34,057 bases of DNA from Succinivibrionaceae bacterium (lineage in GTDB: Bacteria; Pseudomonadota; Gammaproteobacteria; Enterobacterales; Succinivibrionaceae): NCBI GenBank assembly GCA_016284235.1, contig JAEEOK010000024.1:1-34057 (forward strand), in the 5' to 3' direction. Below, piece by piece: positions 15,557 through 24,720 of this stretch (positions are counted from its first letter, which is position 1; each line of letters begins with the position of its first letter). The position numbers were made by a program, and so were the translations under genes. The notes beneath the pieces are model-generated. The model ran no database searches, was not told the DNA's origin, and saw nothing but the letters and a program-made list of their open reading frames with translations.

Positions 15557-16708
15557 CTACCAGGACAGCTCATCCATACTTATCTCTCCGCCGTCGCCTT
15601 CTTCACCGGAGGAGGCTTCTCCTCCTTCAGAGCCGCCGGCATCATTATTATTTTCATCCGCCTTCGGCTGATCACCGCCGGTTTTGTTTTCAGCATCTGA
15701 ATCCAGCTTCTCATCTGGCTTTGATTCCGTCTGGGAAGAAGACTCGCCGCCTGATTTCTGATCGCCTGCCGAAGCTTCACTGCCTTCAGTGCTTTCGTTT
15801 TTCGATTCACTGTCCGATCCTGCAGGATCCGCATTCGGCTTAACTTCCGCTTCGCCGGTATTCTTATCCGTCTCCGGCTGTTTTGACTCTTCCTTGACGG
15901 TATTTTCGTCTGACTTTGAATTTTCCGCAGTCACGGATGATTTATTATCATCCGCATTTTCCTGTTTGTCACTGCCGCCTGCGGATTCTGCTCCTGATGA
16001 GGAATCATTCGTTTCACCTGAATCGGACTCAAAAACAATTCCGTTATCCTTTTCGTTCCCGTCGGTTTTAGCAGTCTCCGCCGAAGACTGCGCACCGGCA
16101 TCAGACTTGGTCTCGGCAGGCTGAGTCTGAACTTCAGACTTGTTTTCTTCCTGCTTGGTCTGAGCATCAGATTTATTCTCTTCAGGCTTGGTCTGAACAT
16201 CCGGCTTGTTCTCTTCCGGTTTGGTCTGGACATCAGGCTTGTTATCTTCAGGTTTGTTTTCCTGCGGCTTTTCAGTATTTTCTGCGGATTTATTTTCCTC
16301 AGATGCTGAACTCTTGATCTGTTCTGCCGGCTTCTTAGGTTCATCATTTATACCTGACGCCGGGATCTGATATCCCTGCGGAGGAGCATACTTATCCGCC
16401 TCCACCGTAACAGTAATTCTTTTTGACTTGGTTACATTTCCGCGTCTCGCATCGACTGTAGCCTCATAAAGACCGGGACCGGCAAAGGTATTGCTGACGC
16501 AGCTGCTGTCTGAGGACGACGTACCGAATTGCAGGGAATATGACACATTGTCATCAATTGAATCAACACAGACCGACGCTGTAAGTCCCAATGACGCAGA
16601 ATAAATGTTAAAGTCAAAAGCCTCTGGATCCTTTTTCTCCACACCGTAATCGCAGCCGGCCAGACACGCTGCACAACACAAAAATCCGGCAACCTTAAAT
16701 TTTTTCAC
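15557..16708 (-). CDS. Lipoprotein with Ig-like domain and long acidic low-complexity tail
   Basis: This is a 383-aa protein of unknown function. It starts with GTG (GGGGT at good spacing) and a lipoprotein signal ending CLAG|C19. Asp20 at +2 is the classical Lol-avoidance residue, predicting inner-membrane retention facing the periplasm. Residues about 30-115 look like a beta-sandwich (Ig/PKD-like), with two Cys and KRITVTVEA as last strand. The rest (about 120-383) is disordered, rich in Lys, Glu, Asn, Ser, Asp, Gly and Gln, including about four 11-residue repeats of the form K-P-E-E-N-K-P-D-V-Q-T (about 150-200). The tail ends in acidic residues and DELSW. Such a tail could span the periplasm or bind cations or peptidoglycan (inference). 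Confidence 0.85.
   Translation of the reverse strand: MKKFKVAGFLCCAACLAGCDYGVEKKDPEAFDFNIYSASLGLTASVCVDSIDDNVSYSLQFGTSSSDSSCVSNTFAGPGLYEATVDARRGNVTKSKRITVTVEADKYAPPQGYQIPASGINDEPKKPAEQIKSSASEENKSAENTEKPQENKPEDNKPDVQTKPEENKPDVQTKPEENKSDAQTKQEENKSEVQTQPAETKSDAGAQSSAETAKTDGNEKDNGIVFESDSGETNDSSSGAESAGGSDKQENADDNKSSVTAENSKSDENTVKEESKQPETDKNTGEAEVKPNADPAGSDSESKNESTEGSEASAGDQKSGGESSSQTESKPDEKLDSDAENKTGGDQPKADENNNDAGGSEGGEASSGEEGDGGEISMDELSW
16108..16256 (-). repeat. 33-bp coding tandem repeats in the lipoprotein tail
   Basis: About four diverged 33-bp units encode K-P/S-E-E-N-K-P-D-V-Q-T. The two central units (about 16172-16240) are the most alike. Copy number could vary between strains. Confidence 0.7.
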
Positions 16709-16989
16709 AACTTACCCCGACATCCAAAAGCCTGCCACCACTTACCTGTTTACTGTTACATAATCAGGTCACGTGATACAGCAGGATATCCGATATACAA
16801 AACCGCATCCTGAAAATTACCGACACGGGAAACTGCCGCGCGCGAGTACTGCAGGATACATATCTTGAATCCTCTAAACATCGCATTTCCCGGATTACTG
16901 TCAAAACACTTTTCCCATTGTTTAATATTGCGAGTCAAAGTGAGATAATCATAATCCGGAATTCAGAAATGTAACACACGGATTATAGA

Positions 16990-17433
16990 ATGAAATACCC
17001 ATTATTTACTGTATTTATGTCACTATTTTCTTTTTTATTCTGTGACATGAGCCTTGCTTTAGAGCAGATTAAAACAGGAGAGAAAATTGCGGCTGCCCCT
17101 GAAAAGGACATTCCAAAGGAACTGAGGGAGCAGGCAGAGTTCTCCTGTATAAAATATGCCGGAGTGCGGCTTCAGGACGAAGTGGCGCTGAGAATTATTC
17201 AGGTGAAGGCGCCGGATGAAGATGACAGTGAGAAAATCTGGGTTGTTGTGGGGAATAAAATCAACAACGAAAACGAGGACAGACCGATAAGTTTTTCCTG
17301 CCGTCTGAAGAACAACGGTCTGCCCCTGTGGGATCTGCAGGAGCTCAGTCTCTTCCAGGTTACAGAGGATTCGGTCAATCAGATGAAAGAACTTCAAATG
17401 AAGCAAAATTCAAAAAACGAAGGCGGACACTGA
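16990..17433 (+). CDS. Small exported protein of unknown function
   Basis: This is a 147-aa protein with a hydrophobic N-terminus (YPLFTVFMSLFSFLFCDMSL) and probable signal cleavage near residue 24 (SLA|LEQ). The mature part has two cysteines in similar settings (EFSCIKY, about 52, and SFSCRLK, about 103) that may form a disulfide, and a beta-rich middle (EKIWVVVGNKINN). The last 15 residues are Gln/Lys/Asn-rich. The ribosome site before the ATG is weak. It is divergent from the 383-aa lipoprotein and convergent with cysS. I recognise no family. Confidence 0.7.
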   Translation: MKYPLFTVFMSLFSFLFCDMSLALEQIKTGEKIAAAPEKDIPKELREQAEFSCIKYAGVRLQDEVALRIIQVKAPDEDDSEKIWVVVGNKINNENEDRPISFSCRLKNNGLPLWDLQELSLFQVTEDSVNQMKELQMKQNSKNEGGH

Positions 17434-17501
17434 CAGACACCGCCTCAGGTATACCGTAGATCCCGGCGGAAGCTGCGCTACTTTTCAGCCAATCCGGATC
17501 A

Positions 17502-17537
17502 GGTCCGTGATTCTTTCATTTTGAAAGGCCGCGGACC
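17502..17537. terminator. Nested inverted repeat between convergent genes
   Basis: GGTCCG (17502-17507) pairs with CGGACC (17532-17537), and inside it CTTTC pairs with GAAAG. It lies between the stop of the small exported protein and the cysS stop, where a bidirectional terminator is expected. There is no clear T-tract on either strand. Confidence 0.4.
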
Positions 17538-17567
17538 GTACTCCGAAACTGACATAAACAGCCGGGA

Positions 17568-18950
17568 TTACTTTCGCCGCCAGGATGTGCTGCCGGCCTT
17601 GTCCTCAAGAATAATTCCCATTTCCGAAAGCTGGTTTCTGACAGCATCCGCCGTTGCCCAGTCTTTGTTTTTCTTGGCCTGGGCGCGTTTTGCGATAAGT
17701 TCCTCAATTACGGAATCATCTTCAGCCTTTGTTCCGCCCTTCAGATAGGATGAAGGATCCTGCTGAAGAATTCCGAGAATGCCGCCGATATGCTTCAGCA
17801 CCGCACCGAGTGCGCAGGCCTGCTTCATATCGTTTTCCCTGGCTCTGTTGATGTCTCTTACAATCTCAAACAGAACCGAATACGCCTCGGGAGTATTGAA
17901 GTCATCGTCCATTGCCTTTTCAAAATCCTGCATGTATTTCTGTCCCAGAGCCGCACTGTATTCAGGAAGTTCAAGATCAGCCAGTGCCGTGTACAGACGG
18001 GTCAGCCCCTGCCTTGCAAGATTAAGATTGTCCTGAGAGTAATTAAGGGCGCTGCGATACTGACCGCTCATCAGGAAAAATCTGACCGTCTCACCGTCGT
18101 ACTCCCTGAGTACGTCGCGAATGGTAAAGAAATTGCCCAGGGACTTGGACATTTTTTCCTTGTTAATCATCACCATGCCGGAATGGATCCAGGTATTGAC
18201 GTATACATCATTAAAGGCACATCTGCTCTGAGCTATTTCATTCTCATGATGAGGAAACATCAAGTCGCTTCCGCCGCCGTGAATATCAAAATGACTTCCA
18301 AGATGACGGTAGTTCATGGCTGAACATTCAATGTGCCATCCGGGGCGTCCGGCACCCCACGGAGAATCCCACATTGGTTCGTTGGGCTTTGACATTTTCC
18401 AGAGGACAAAATCCATAGGATTGCGCTTGCTCTCACCCACCTCAACTCTCGCTCCGGCCTTAAGCTGCTCAAGATCCTGTCCCGAAAGTCTTCCGTACTC
18501 GGAAAAAGAATCAATGGAAAACATAACATCGCCGTTTGCGGCAACATATGCATGACCGTTGTCAATAAGTCTCTTTACAATGTCTATGATGTCATCCATG
18601 GATTCAGTGGCCCGGGGTTCGATATCCGGTCTTAAAAGATTGAGTGCATCAAAATCCTCATGCATGGCATCGGTCATACGTGCCGTCAGAGCCGAGATCG
18701 GCTCGCAGTTTTCAGCGGCGCGTCTGATTATCTTGTCATCAACATCAGTGATGTTTCTGACAAACTTCACCTGATAGCCCAGATGCCTCAGATAACGAAC
18801 TATCACGTCAAAACATACGAAAGTTCTTCCATGACCGATATGACAGAAATCATATATGGTTACTCCGCATACATACATCCCCACCTTGCCCTGCTCTATC
18901 GGTTTGAAAATTTCTTTCTGCTTTGTAAGCGTGTTATAAATCTTTAGCAT
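17568..18950 (-). CDS. cysS: Cysteinyl-tRNA synthetase
   Basis: This is a class I aminoacyl-tRNA synthetase charging tRNA-Cys in the cytoplasm. Its 460 aa equal the usual size (E. coli 461). Zn-ligand Cys28 (YVCGVTIYD), HIGH at 37-40, the [10 protein letters not shown] and [11 protein letters not shown] segments carrying the other zinc ligands (about 205-240), and KMSKS (about 267-271, [10 protein letters not shown]) are all present. An anticodon-binding helical domain follows, and the last 60 residues ([18 protein letters not shown]...) form the C-terminal tRNA-binding domain. The ATG has AAAGG upstream. It is divergent from ppiB, as in E. coli. Confidence 0.98.
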   Translation of the reverse strand: MLKIYNTLTKQKEIFKPIEQGKVGMYVCGVTIYDFCHIGHGRTFVCFDVIVRYLRHLGYQVKFVRNITDVDDKIIRRAAENCEPISALTARMTDAMHEDFDALNLLRPDIEPRATESMDDIIDIVKRLIDNGHAYVAANGDVMFSIDSFSEYGRLSGQDLEQLKAGARVEVGESKRNPMDFVLWKMSKPNEPMWDSPWGAGRPGWHIECSAMNYRHLGSHFDIHGGGSDLMFPHHENEIAQSRCAFNDVYVNTWIHSGMVMINKEKMSKSLGNFFTIRDVLREYDGETVRFFLMSGQYRSALNYSQDNLNLARQGLTRLYTALADLELPEYSAALGQKYMQDFEKAMDDDFNTPEAYSVLFEIVRDINRARENDMKQACALGAVLKHIGGILGILQQDPSSYLKGGTKAEDDSVIEELIAKRAQAKKNKDWATADAVRNQLSEMGIILEDKAGSTSWRRK

Positions 18951-19128
18951 AAAAAACCTTTATTCATCCTGTATTATTCTGAACTGTCAGACACGCCGGA
19001 TCTGCAGACGGAACAAAAAAATTTTCCGGTAAAAAAACAGCCGGCTCCAATGTGATTATTTTAACATTTTTTTACATTTTGTGACGACGGAGACTGCTGA
19101 TTTCAATTCCTTCGGAATCAGTTTTAAT
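18951..19128. other. Divergent regulatory region between cysS and ppiB
   Basis: The region is AT-rich with poly-A and poly-T stretches. A small hairpin, ATTCC-ttc-GGAAT (about 19106-19118), precedes the ppiB promoter. No clear cysS promoter could be fixed. Confidence 0.4.
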
Positions 19129-19157
19129 TTGTTTTTAAACCGGCAAAAAGGTAAAAT
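19129..19157 (+). promoter_or_regulatory. Promoter of the ppiB-lpxH-rnf operon
   Basis: A -35 TTGTTT (19129-19134) and a -10 TAAAAT (19152-19157) are separated by exactly 17 bp. The -10 is 26 bp upstream of the ppiB ATG, leaving a leader of about 20 nt with AGGAG. This may serve the whole ppiB-lpxH-rnf-nth string, since no later gap exceeds 17 bp. Confidence 0.6.
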
Positions 19158-19183
19158 GGATCACATAATTAGGAGTACAGACA

Positions 19184-19675
19184 ATGATAACTTTACACAC
19201 CAGCAAGGGCGATATTAAGATCAATCTCTTCACGGAAAAGGCACCGAAAACCTGTAAAAATTTTCAGGATTACGTCTCTGAAGGACATTACGACGGTACA
19301 ATTTTTCACCGTGTAATCAAAAAGTTCATGATCCAGGGCGGCGGATTCACTGAAGACATGATTCAGAAAAAGACGAAGGATCCTATTGAAAACGAAGCTG
19401 ACAACGGTCTTTCAAACAAAAAGTACACAATTGCCATGGCCCGCACAAGCGATCCTCATTCCGCCACATGTCAGTTCTTCATAAATACAGTCGACAACAG
19501 CTATCTTGACTTCAGATCAAAGGACATTCAGGGCTGGGGCTACTGCGTATTCGGTGAAGTTGTGGAAGGAAAGGAAGTTGTTGATGCCATCGAAAAGGTG
19601 GAAACCGGAAGCGCTAATTTTATGAGAGATGTTCCAAAAGAGAATGTAGTCATTATTTCTGCAAAAGTCGAATAG
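19184..19675 (+). CDS. ppiB: Cytoplasmic peptidyl-prolyl cis-trans isomerase B (cyclophilin)
   Basis: This is a cyclophilin-type prolyl isomerase that assists protein folding. At 163 aa it is one residue shorter than E. coli PpiB, and the absence of a signal peptide makes it cytoplasmic. The cyclophilin core is [15 protein letters not shown] (about 45-59), with the catalytic Arg in [22 protein letters not shown] (about 86-102) and [15 protein letters not shown] (about 124-138) follow. The ATG is well placed after AGGAG. LpxH starts 3 bp after its stop, as in E. coli. Confidence 0.96.
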   Translation: MITLHTSKGDIKINLFTEKAPKTCKNFQDYVSEGHYDGTIFHRVIKKFMIQGGGFTEDMIQKKTKDPIENEADNGLSNKKYTIAMARTSDPHSATCQFFINTVDNSYLDFRSKDIQGWGYCVFGEVVEGKEVVDAIEKVETGSANFMRDVPKENVVIISAKVE

Positions 19676-19678
19676 CTG

Positions 19679-20392
19679 ATGCACCGCATTTTCATATCTG
19701 ATCTTCACCTGGAGGAGAGCAGAACATTCCTCACCGACGCCTTTGTTTCGTTTCTCAGAAATGAGGCGTCTGAATGTGATGAACTCTATATCCTTGGTGA
19801 TCTGTTCAACTACTGGATAGGCGACAGGGAAGCAACAAATTTTCATCTTGCCGTTGCCGGACAGCTCAGTGCGCTCAGGGCGGAAAAATTTTTCATTCAG
19901 GGCAACAGAGATTTTCTGATAGGCAAAAAATACTGCAGACTCTGCGGCATGGAGATGCTCAAAGACGAAACAGTGATAACATTCGGAAATGAAAACATCC
20001 TTCTGTGTCACGGTGACAGTCTCTGCACCCTTGATACGGGATATCAGAAATTCAGACGATTCAGATCCAGTCCCGTAAACCGGTTTATATATTCCCTGCT
20101 CCCTGTTTTCATAAAGCAGAAGCTTGCCGACAGAGTAAGAAAAAATGCAATAAGCGAAAAAGGCAGCAAGACAGAAGAGATGATGGATGTGGTGGAAAGT
20201 GATCTTGAAAGGGTAATGGCTGATCTGGACTGCAGAGTCTGCATTCACGGACATACCCATAAGCCCGGGATTCATGAAAACAAACAGAAGGGGATCACGC
20301 GTTACGTGCTCGGAGACTGGCGCAGTGACGGATTTGAATACCTCGATGACATCGACGGCAAGAGACAGCTTGTAAAAAAAGTGTTCAGTTAA
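19679..20392 (+). CDS. lpxH: UDP-2,3-diacylglucosamine diphosphatase LpxH
   Basis: LpxH is a calcineurin-like metallophosphatase that hydrolyses UDP-2,3-diacylglucosamine to lipid X at the inner face of the inner membrane, the fourth step of lipid A synthesis. At 237 aa it matches E. coli LpxH (240). The metal-binding motifs are all there: DLHLEE (8-13), [10 protein letters not shown] (about 40-49), GNRDFLIG (about 78-85), CHGDSLCT (about 112-119) and HGHTHKPG (about 193-200). Its presence shows the host makes lipid A. Confidence 0.97.
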   Translation: MHRIFISDLHLEESRTFLTDAFVSFLRNEASECDELYILGDLFNYWIGDREATNFHLAVAGQLSALRAEKFFIQGNRDFLIGKKYCRLCGMEMLKDETVITFGNENILLCHGDSLCTLDTGYQKFRRFRSSPVNRFIYSLLPVFIKQKLADRVRKNAISEKGSKTEEMMDVVESDLERVMADLDCRVCIHGHTHKPGIHENKQKGITRYVLGDWRSDGFEYLDDIDGKRQLVKKVFS

Positions 20393-20403
20393 CAGACGGC
20401 AAA

Positions 20404-20982
20404 ATGAAAGAATATTTTTTTCTTCTTGTAAGTACGGTACTCGTCAACAATTTTGTGCTTGTACAGTTTTTAGGACTTTGTCCTTTCATGGGCGTTTCCC
20501 AGAAGTCGTCCGCAGCATTCGGAATGGGTGCCGCGACGTGTCTGGTCATGACCATAACCTCCGCACTTACATATCTGGTTGATCATCTGATCCTGGCTCC
20601 TTATAACCTGGGATATCTGCAAACCATCAGCTTTATCCTGGTAATCGCCTGCGTTGTGCAGTTTATTGAAATTGTAATGAAAAAGGTAAACAGAGAACTC
20701 TACCAGCTGCTTGGAATCTATCTGCCTCTTATAACTACAAACTGCATAGTTCTTGGTCTGTCACTGCTTAACTCCAATCTTAAGCACAATTTCATTGAAA
20801 GTGTCCTGTACGGCTTCGGAGCCGGACTGGGATTTCTTTTTGTAATGATCCTCTTTTCCACCATGCGTGAAAAAATAGACGAGGCTGATGTGCCGAAACC
20901 GTTCAAAGGGGCGGCGATAGCAATGCTTACCGCCGGCATCATGTCAATGGCATTTATGGGATTTTCGGGACTTATCAAATAA
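20404..20982 (+). CDS. rnfA: Rnf/Rsx electron transport complex subunit A
   Basis: RnfA is a polytopic membrane subunit of the Rnf complex (RsxA in E. coli), which couples electron flow between ferredoxin and NAD to ion movement or keeps SoxR reduced. The 192 aa contain six predicted helices and the family signatures [19 protein letters not shown] (14-32) and [12 protein letters not shown] (about 106-117). These resemble the paralogous RnfE, with which it forms an inverted pair. It starts 11 bp after lpxH. Its stop TAA shares its last A with the rnfB ATG. Confidence 0.97.
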   Translation: MKEYFFLLVSTVLVNNFVLVQFLGLCPFMGVSQKSSAAFGMGAATCLVMTITSALTYLVDHLILAPYNLGYLQTISFILVIACVVQFIEIVMKKVNRELYQLLGIYLPLITTNCIVLGLSLLNSNLKHNFIESVLYGFGAGLGFLFVMILFSTMREKIDEADVPKPFKGAAIAMLTAGIMSMAFMGFSGLIK

Positions 20983-21554
20983 TGAATCTGGTATTAATCA
21001 TACTCCTGTTTACCGTGCTTTTCGGTCTGACAGGTGCGCTTCTGGGTTTTTCTGCACATCACTTCAAGGTTGTGGAAAGTCCGGTTGCCGGCAAACTTAA
21101 TGATGTGCTTCCGCAAACTCAATGCGGACAGTGCGGATATGCCGGATGCAAGCAGTATGCGGAAGCCATGGCAAAAAACGAGGCTGGAATTGATCTGTGC
21201 GTTCCCGGAGGTCAGTCCACCATCGATGCACTGGCGGCAATTTTAAACATACCTGCCGTAAAGGCACAGCAGGACAGCGATTTAAGAGCTGTTGCCTTTA
21301 TTGAGGAAAATCTCTGCATAGGCTGCAGCAAATGCTCGAATTCATGTCCTGTTGATGCCATAGTCGGAGCGTCAAAAATGATCCACACCGTAATAGGAAA
21401 CAGATGCACCTCCTGCCGTCTGTGTGAAACAACCTGCCCTACCGGATGCATCAGCATGATAAAGGTTCCCAAAAGACCGGATGAATGGAATTTCTGCTAT
21501 CCGTCGCTTAAAGAACAGTTTGATAATGATGGAAAACCGGAGTTAGAAAATTGA
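20982..21554 (+). CDS. rnfB: Rnf/Rsx electron transport complex iron-sulfur subunit B
   Basis: RnfB is a membrane-anchored ferredoxin-like subunit. An N-terminal helix (LVLIILLFTVLFGLTGALLG, 3-22) is followed by the Fe-S domain QCGQCGYAGCKQYAEA (about 46-61). Two 4Fe-4S motifs come next: CIGCSKCSNSCPVDAI (about 112-127) and CTSCRLCETTCPTGCI (about 142-157). At 190 aa it is the short gammaproteobacterial form, similar to RsxB (192). Its last four bases overlap the rnfC TTG start. Confidence 0.97.
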   Translation: MNLVLIILLFTVLFGLTGALLGFSAHHFKVVESPVAGKLNDVLPQTQCGQCGYAGCKQYAEAMAKNEAGIDLCVPGGQSTIDALAAILNIPAVKAQQDSDLRAVAFIEENLCIGCSKCSNSCPVDAIVGASKMIHTVIGNRCTSCRLCETTCPTGCISMIKVPKRPDEWNFCYPSLKEQFDNDGKPELEN

Positions 21555-23620
21555 TATCAGAAAAGGTGTTAAAGGCCGTCACGGCAGGTAAAATCTGGAG
21601 TTTCCACGGCGGTATCCATCCTGAAATGCATAAAGAAACAACTTCAGGATGCTTGATAGAAGAGCTTGAAATCCCGAATATACTGATAGTTCCTATCAGG
21701 CAGACAAGTTTATCAGCCGGTGAAATTATTGTCAGAGAGGGAGACAGGGTTCTAAAAGGTCAGCCTCTTACTAAAATTTTTGCAAAGGGTCAGATTCCGG
21801 TACATGCACCGACCTCGGGAACTGTAAAAAGCATAGGTTTTTACACGGCATGCCACCCGTCCGGACTAAAGGATCAGGCTGTAGTGATTATTCCCGACGG
21901 TGAGGACGAATGGCTTGAACACAAAGGATGCAGCAATTTTACAGATCTTTCTCCAGAGGAACTTGCCGATCATGTAACGGAAGCGGGAATTGCAGGAATG
22001 GGCGGAGCAGGTTTTCCTGCAGGCTACAAGTTAAAATCGGCCATCGGCAAAACCGAAATTCTTATTATCAACGGCTGTGAATGCGAACCCTACCTCACTG
22101 CTGACGACGCTCTGATGAGAGAAAAGTCAGATGAAATAACTGATGGAATCAGAATTATTCAGCACATTCTAAAGCCGAAGCTCACAATCATGGCAATAGA
22201 AGCCAACAAACCTGAAGCAGCTGAGGCCATGAGAAAATCAATACAGAAAGCGCAGGCTCATATTGAGGTAAGAGTCCTGCCCGTCCGCTATCCTACCGGT
22301 GCAGCGAGACCTCTCATCTACACACTCACCGGAATTGAAGTTGGATATGACAGCCGTTCCAATGATTTCGGCGTAAGCATGCACAATGTGGCATCGACTT
22401 ATGCAATCAAGAGAGCTGTCATAGACGGTGAGCCGTGTGTTGAAAGAGTTGTAACCGTTACCGGAGGAAACTTCTGTAAAAACGGAAACTACGTGCTCAA
22501 AAACGGAACACTGCTAAAACACCTGATCAACAAAGTGGGATTAAAGAACAACAAAGCGGTTCACATAATTATCGGCGGTCCTATGATGGGTTTTTCCGCC
22601 CCGTCCATGGATACGCCTCTGATAAAAACTTCAGGCTGCGTGATAGCACCCGATGCTAAAGAGCTCCCTATGGCCGGAGATTACCTCAACTGCATAAAAT
22701 GCGGCAGATGCCAGGAAGTCTGCCCGTCCAGACTTGTGCCGTATATGCTTTTAAGTCATTCAAGAGCTGAAAACATAGAAGGACTGAAAAACTGCAACTT
22801 CAAGGACTGTATACAGTGCGGATGCTGTACCTATGTATGCTCAAGCGGGATCCCTCTGGTTATGGAATTCCGCAAGGTACTGGCAAAAATCAAAAAAATG
22901 AAGGATGAGGAAAAATCCAAACGCAAATCTCAGGAACTCATAGCCTTTAGGACAGAAAGAACCGAAAGGGAAAAAGCTGAGCGTCAGGCAAGGATAGAAG
23001 CAATAAAGCAAAAGACACTGAGTTCAGAAACAACAGAGAGTAAACCGCAAACTTCCGATTTAAAAAATGAGCAGCAGGCAAAAGCCGTTGCACTTGCCAA
23101 AGCAAAAGCAAAGGCTATGCAGCAGGTGAACGCAGGGGAAAAACAAAACCTGGATCCGGCTGTTTCAGCAGATGATCCGGCTGCCCGTGCAAAAGCCATT
23201 GCTCTTGCCAAAGCAAAGACAAGGCAGCAGGCGGATGCCGTAGAAAAACAAAATCAAGAAAAACAAAATCAGGATCCGGCTGTTTCAGCTGATGATCCTG
23301 TTGCCCGTGCCAAGGCCATTGCTCTTGCCAAAGCAAAAGCGAGAATGCAGCAGGCGGACGCCGGAGAAAAACAAAATCAAGAAAAACAAAATCAGGATCC
23401 GGCTGTTTCAGCTGAAGATCCTGTTGCCCGTGCAAAAGCCATTGCTCTTGCCAAAGCAAAAGCGAGAATGCAGCAGGCGGACGCCGGAGAAAAACAAAAT
23501 CAAGAAAAACAAAATCAGGATCCGGCTGTTTCAGCTGAAGATCCTGTTGCCCGTGCCAAGGCCATTGCTCTTGCCAAAGCAAAGGCTAGAATGCAGCAGA
23601 ACAAGGAGCTTGATAAGTAA
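21551..23620 (+). CDS. rnfC: Rnf/Rsx electron transport complex subunit C with repeat-expanded C-terminus
   Basis: RnfC is a peripheral subunit carrying NADH/FMN-binding and Fe-S domains. It starts with TTG overlapping the rnfB stop (TTGA), with CCGGAG upstream. The core contains GIAGMGGAGFPAGYKLKS (about 146-163), INGCECEPYLTADDALM and two ferredoxin motifs, CIKCGRCQEVCPSRLVPY (about 381) and CIQCGCCTYVCSSGIPLV (about 420). After residue about 445 comes a charged helical section, then Ala/Lys/Gln-rich repeats to the end (about 510-689). These contain D-P-x-A-R-A-K-A-I-A-L-A-K-A-K-A followed by E-K-Q-N-Q runs. Such tails occur in enterobacterial RsxC; the core without the tail is the functional unit in other phyla. 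Confidence 0.97.
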   Translation: MISEKVLKAVTAGKIWSFHGGIHPEMHKETTSGCLIEELEIPNILIVPIRQTSLSAGEIIVREGDRVLKGQPLTKIFAKGQIPVHAPTSGTVKSIGFYTACHPSGLKDQAVVIIPDGEDEWLEHKGCSNFTDLSPEELADHVTEAGIAGMGGAGFPAGYKLKSAIGKTEILIINGCECEPYLTADDALMREKSDEITDGIRIIQHILKPKLTIMAIEANKPEAAEAMRKSIQKAQAHIEVRVLPVRYPTGAARPLIYTLTGIEVGYDSRSNDFGVSMHNVASTYAIKRAVIDGEPCVERVVTVTGGNFCKNGNYVLKNGTLLKHLINKVGLKNNKAVHIIIGGPMMGFSAPSMDTPLIKTSGCVIAPDAKELPMAGDYLNCIKCGRCQEVCPSRLVPYMLLSHSRAENIEGLKNCNFKDCIQCGCCTYVCSSGIPLVMEFRKVLAKIKKMKDEEKSKRKSQELIAFRTERTEREKAERQARIEAIKQKTLSSETTESKPQTSDLKNEQQAKAVALAKAKAKAMQQVNAGEKQNLDPAVSADDPAARAKAIALAKAKTRQQADAVEKQNQEKQNQDPAVSADDPVARAKAIALAKAKARMQQADAGEKQNQEKQNQDPAVSAEDPVARAKAIALAKAKARMQQADAGEKQNQEKQNQDPAVSAEDPVARAKAIALAKAKARMQQNKELDK
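23153..23604 (+). repeat. Coding tandem repeats of 120-123 bp in rnfC
   Basis: Units begin at GATCCGGCTGTTTCAGC: 23153, 23273, 23396 and a partial one at 23519, giving periods of 120, 123 and 123 bp. Units two and three are nearly identical at the DNA level, which implies recent duplication or gene conversion. All periods are multiples of three, so the frame is kept. Confidence 0.92.
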
Positions 23621-23625
23621 ACTTC

Positions 23626-24720
23626 ATGATATTTCTAAGAGAAAGCTCGCCTCATATGCATAGAGGTGCATCCACACAGTTAATCATGTTCATGGTTCTG
23701 GTAGCTCTTCTGCCTGCAGTCATTGTTCATGTAATCAGTTTCGGATGGGGACTCGTCTGGAATCTTTTTTTCTGCACAATATGGGCCTCATTACTGGAAG
23801 CGGCGGTATACAAACTCCGCCGCAGATCACCTGTTGCAGGACTGAGGGACCTTTCACTTCAGGTAACAGTCTGGCTGTACTGTCTTGCTATTCCTCCGTA
23901 TCTTTCTCTCTGGATGACACTACTTGGAATAACATTTGCCGTTCTTCTGGTCAAACATGCCTTCGGCGGCCTCGGTCAGAACACATTTAATCCCGCAATG
24001 GCAGGTTTTATATTTCTTCTGATATCAGTTCCTTCAGCCATGGGCGGATGGGTTGTTCCAAGCACCCGCAATCTTGAAATCTACAACCCTGAATATTCTC
24101 TGCAGATGCTGCTTATGGATCACAGCGATATAAAAAAGCAGATGATCATCGATACTAACAACGAAACTCTGAAAAAAATTAAAGAAACAGACGGAGCAAC
24201 GTATGCAACGCCGCTGAATAATTTCCGCGAACTTTTTGACTACCGCGGAGTAGTACGCTACATCGACAGAGACACATCGGAAATCAGCATAGAATCGCAC
24301 GGCACAGCGATCCTCGCCACTGCATACATAGCCGGCGGACTGTTTCTGATAGCAACCGGATTCATTAATTTCATCCAGCCCCTGTTTTTTATTCTCTCCG
24401 TTTACCTCACAGGTCTGATAATCAATATGATTGGACTTAAATACGGTTTCAACACGGTAAACAACTGGGAACACCTTTTCATAGGCAGTACCATGGCCGG
24501 AGCATTTTTCATCATTACAGATCCCGTGTCATCGCCTACAACAGCAAAAGGAAAGGCACTGTCTGCTGCTATCATCGGATTTTTTACCGTAATCATAAGA
24601 ACATTCGGTAGCTACCCTGACGCCATAGCCTTTGCAGCGCTTCTTGGCAACAGTTTCAATCCTGTGATCAATAAAATGTTAAAGCCGAAGAGATTCGGAG
24701 CAGGAGGTCGCAAGGCATGA
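23626..24720 (+). CDS. rnfD: Rnf/Rsx electron transport complex subunit D
   Basis: RnfD is a membrane subunit with covalent FMN, related to NqrB. The 364 aa include multiple helices, GGLGQNTFNPAMAGFIFLL (about 114-132) and ITDPVSSPTTAKGK (about 303-316). The likely flavin-attachment site is the Thr of DGATYATPLNN (about 188-198), matching the (S/D)GAT pattern. The start ATG is 5 bp after the rnfC stop, and its TGA overlaps the rnfG ATG (ATGA). Confidence 0.96.
   Translation: MIFLRESSPHMHRGASTQLIMFMVLVALLPAVIVHVISFGWGLVWNLFFCTIWASLLEAAVYKLRRRSPVAGLRDLSLQVTVWLYCLAIPPYLSLWMTLLGITFAVLLVKHAFGGLGQNTFNPAMAGFIFLLISVPSAMGGWVVPSTRNLEIYNPEYSLQMLLMDHSDIKKQMIIDTNNETLKKIKETDGATYATPLNNFRELFDYRGVVRYIDRDTSEISIESHGTAILATAYIAGGLFLIATGFINFIQPLFFILSVYLTGLIINMIGLKYGFNTVNNWEHLFIGSTMAGAFFIITDPVSSPTTAKGKALSAAIIGFFTVIIRTFGSYPDAIAFAALLGNSFNPVINKMLKPKRFGAGGRKA

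Noticed and set aside
23115-23663. Open frames on both strands across the rnfC repeats
   Set aside because: They are shadows created by the periodic repeat whose length is a multiple of three. They have no start signals, and the rnfC frame explains the sequence.
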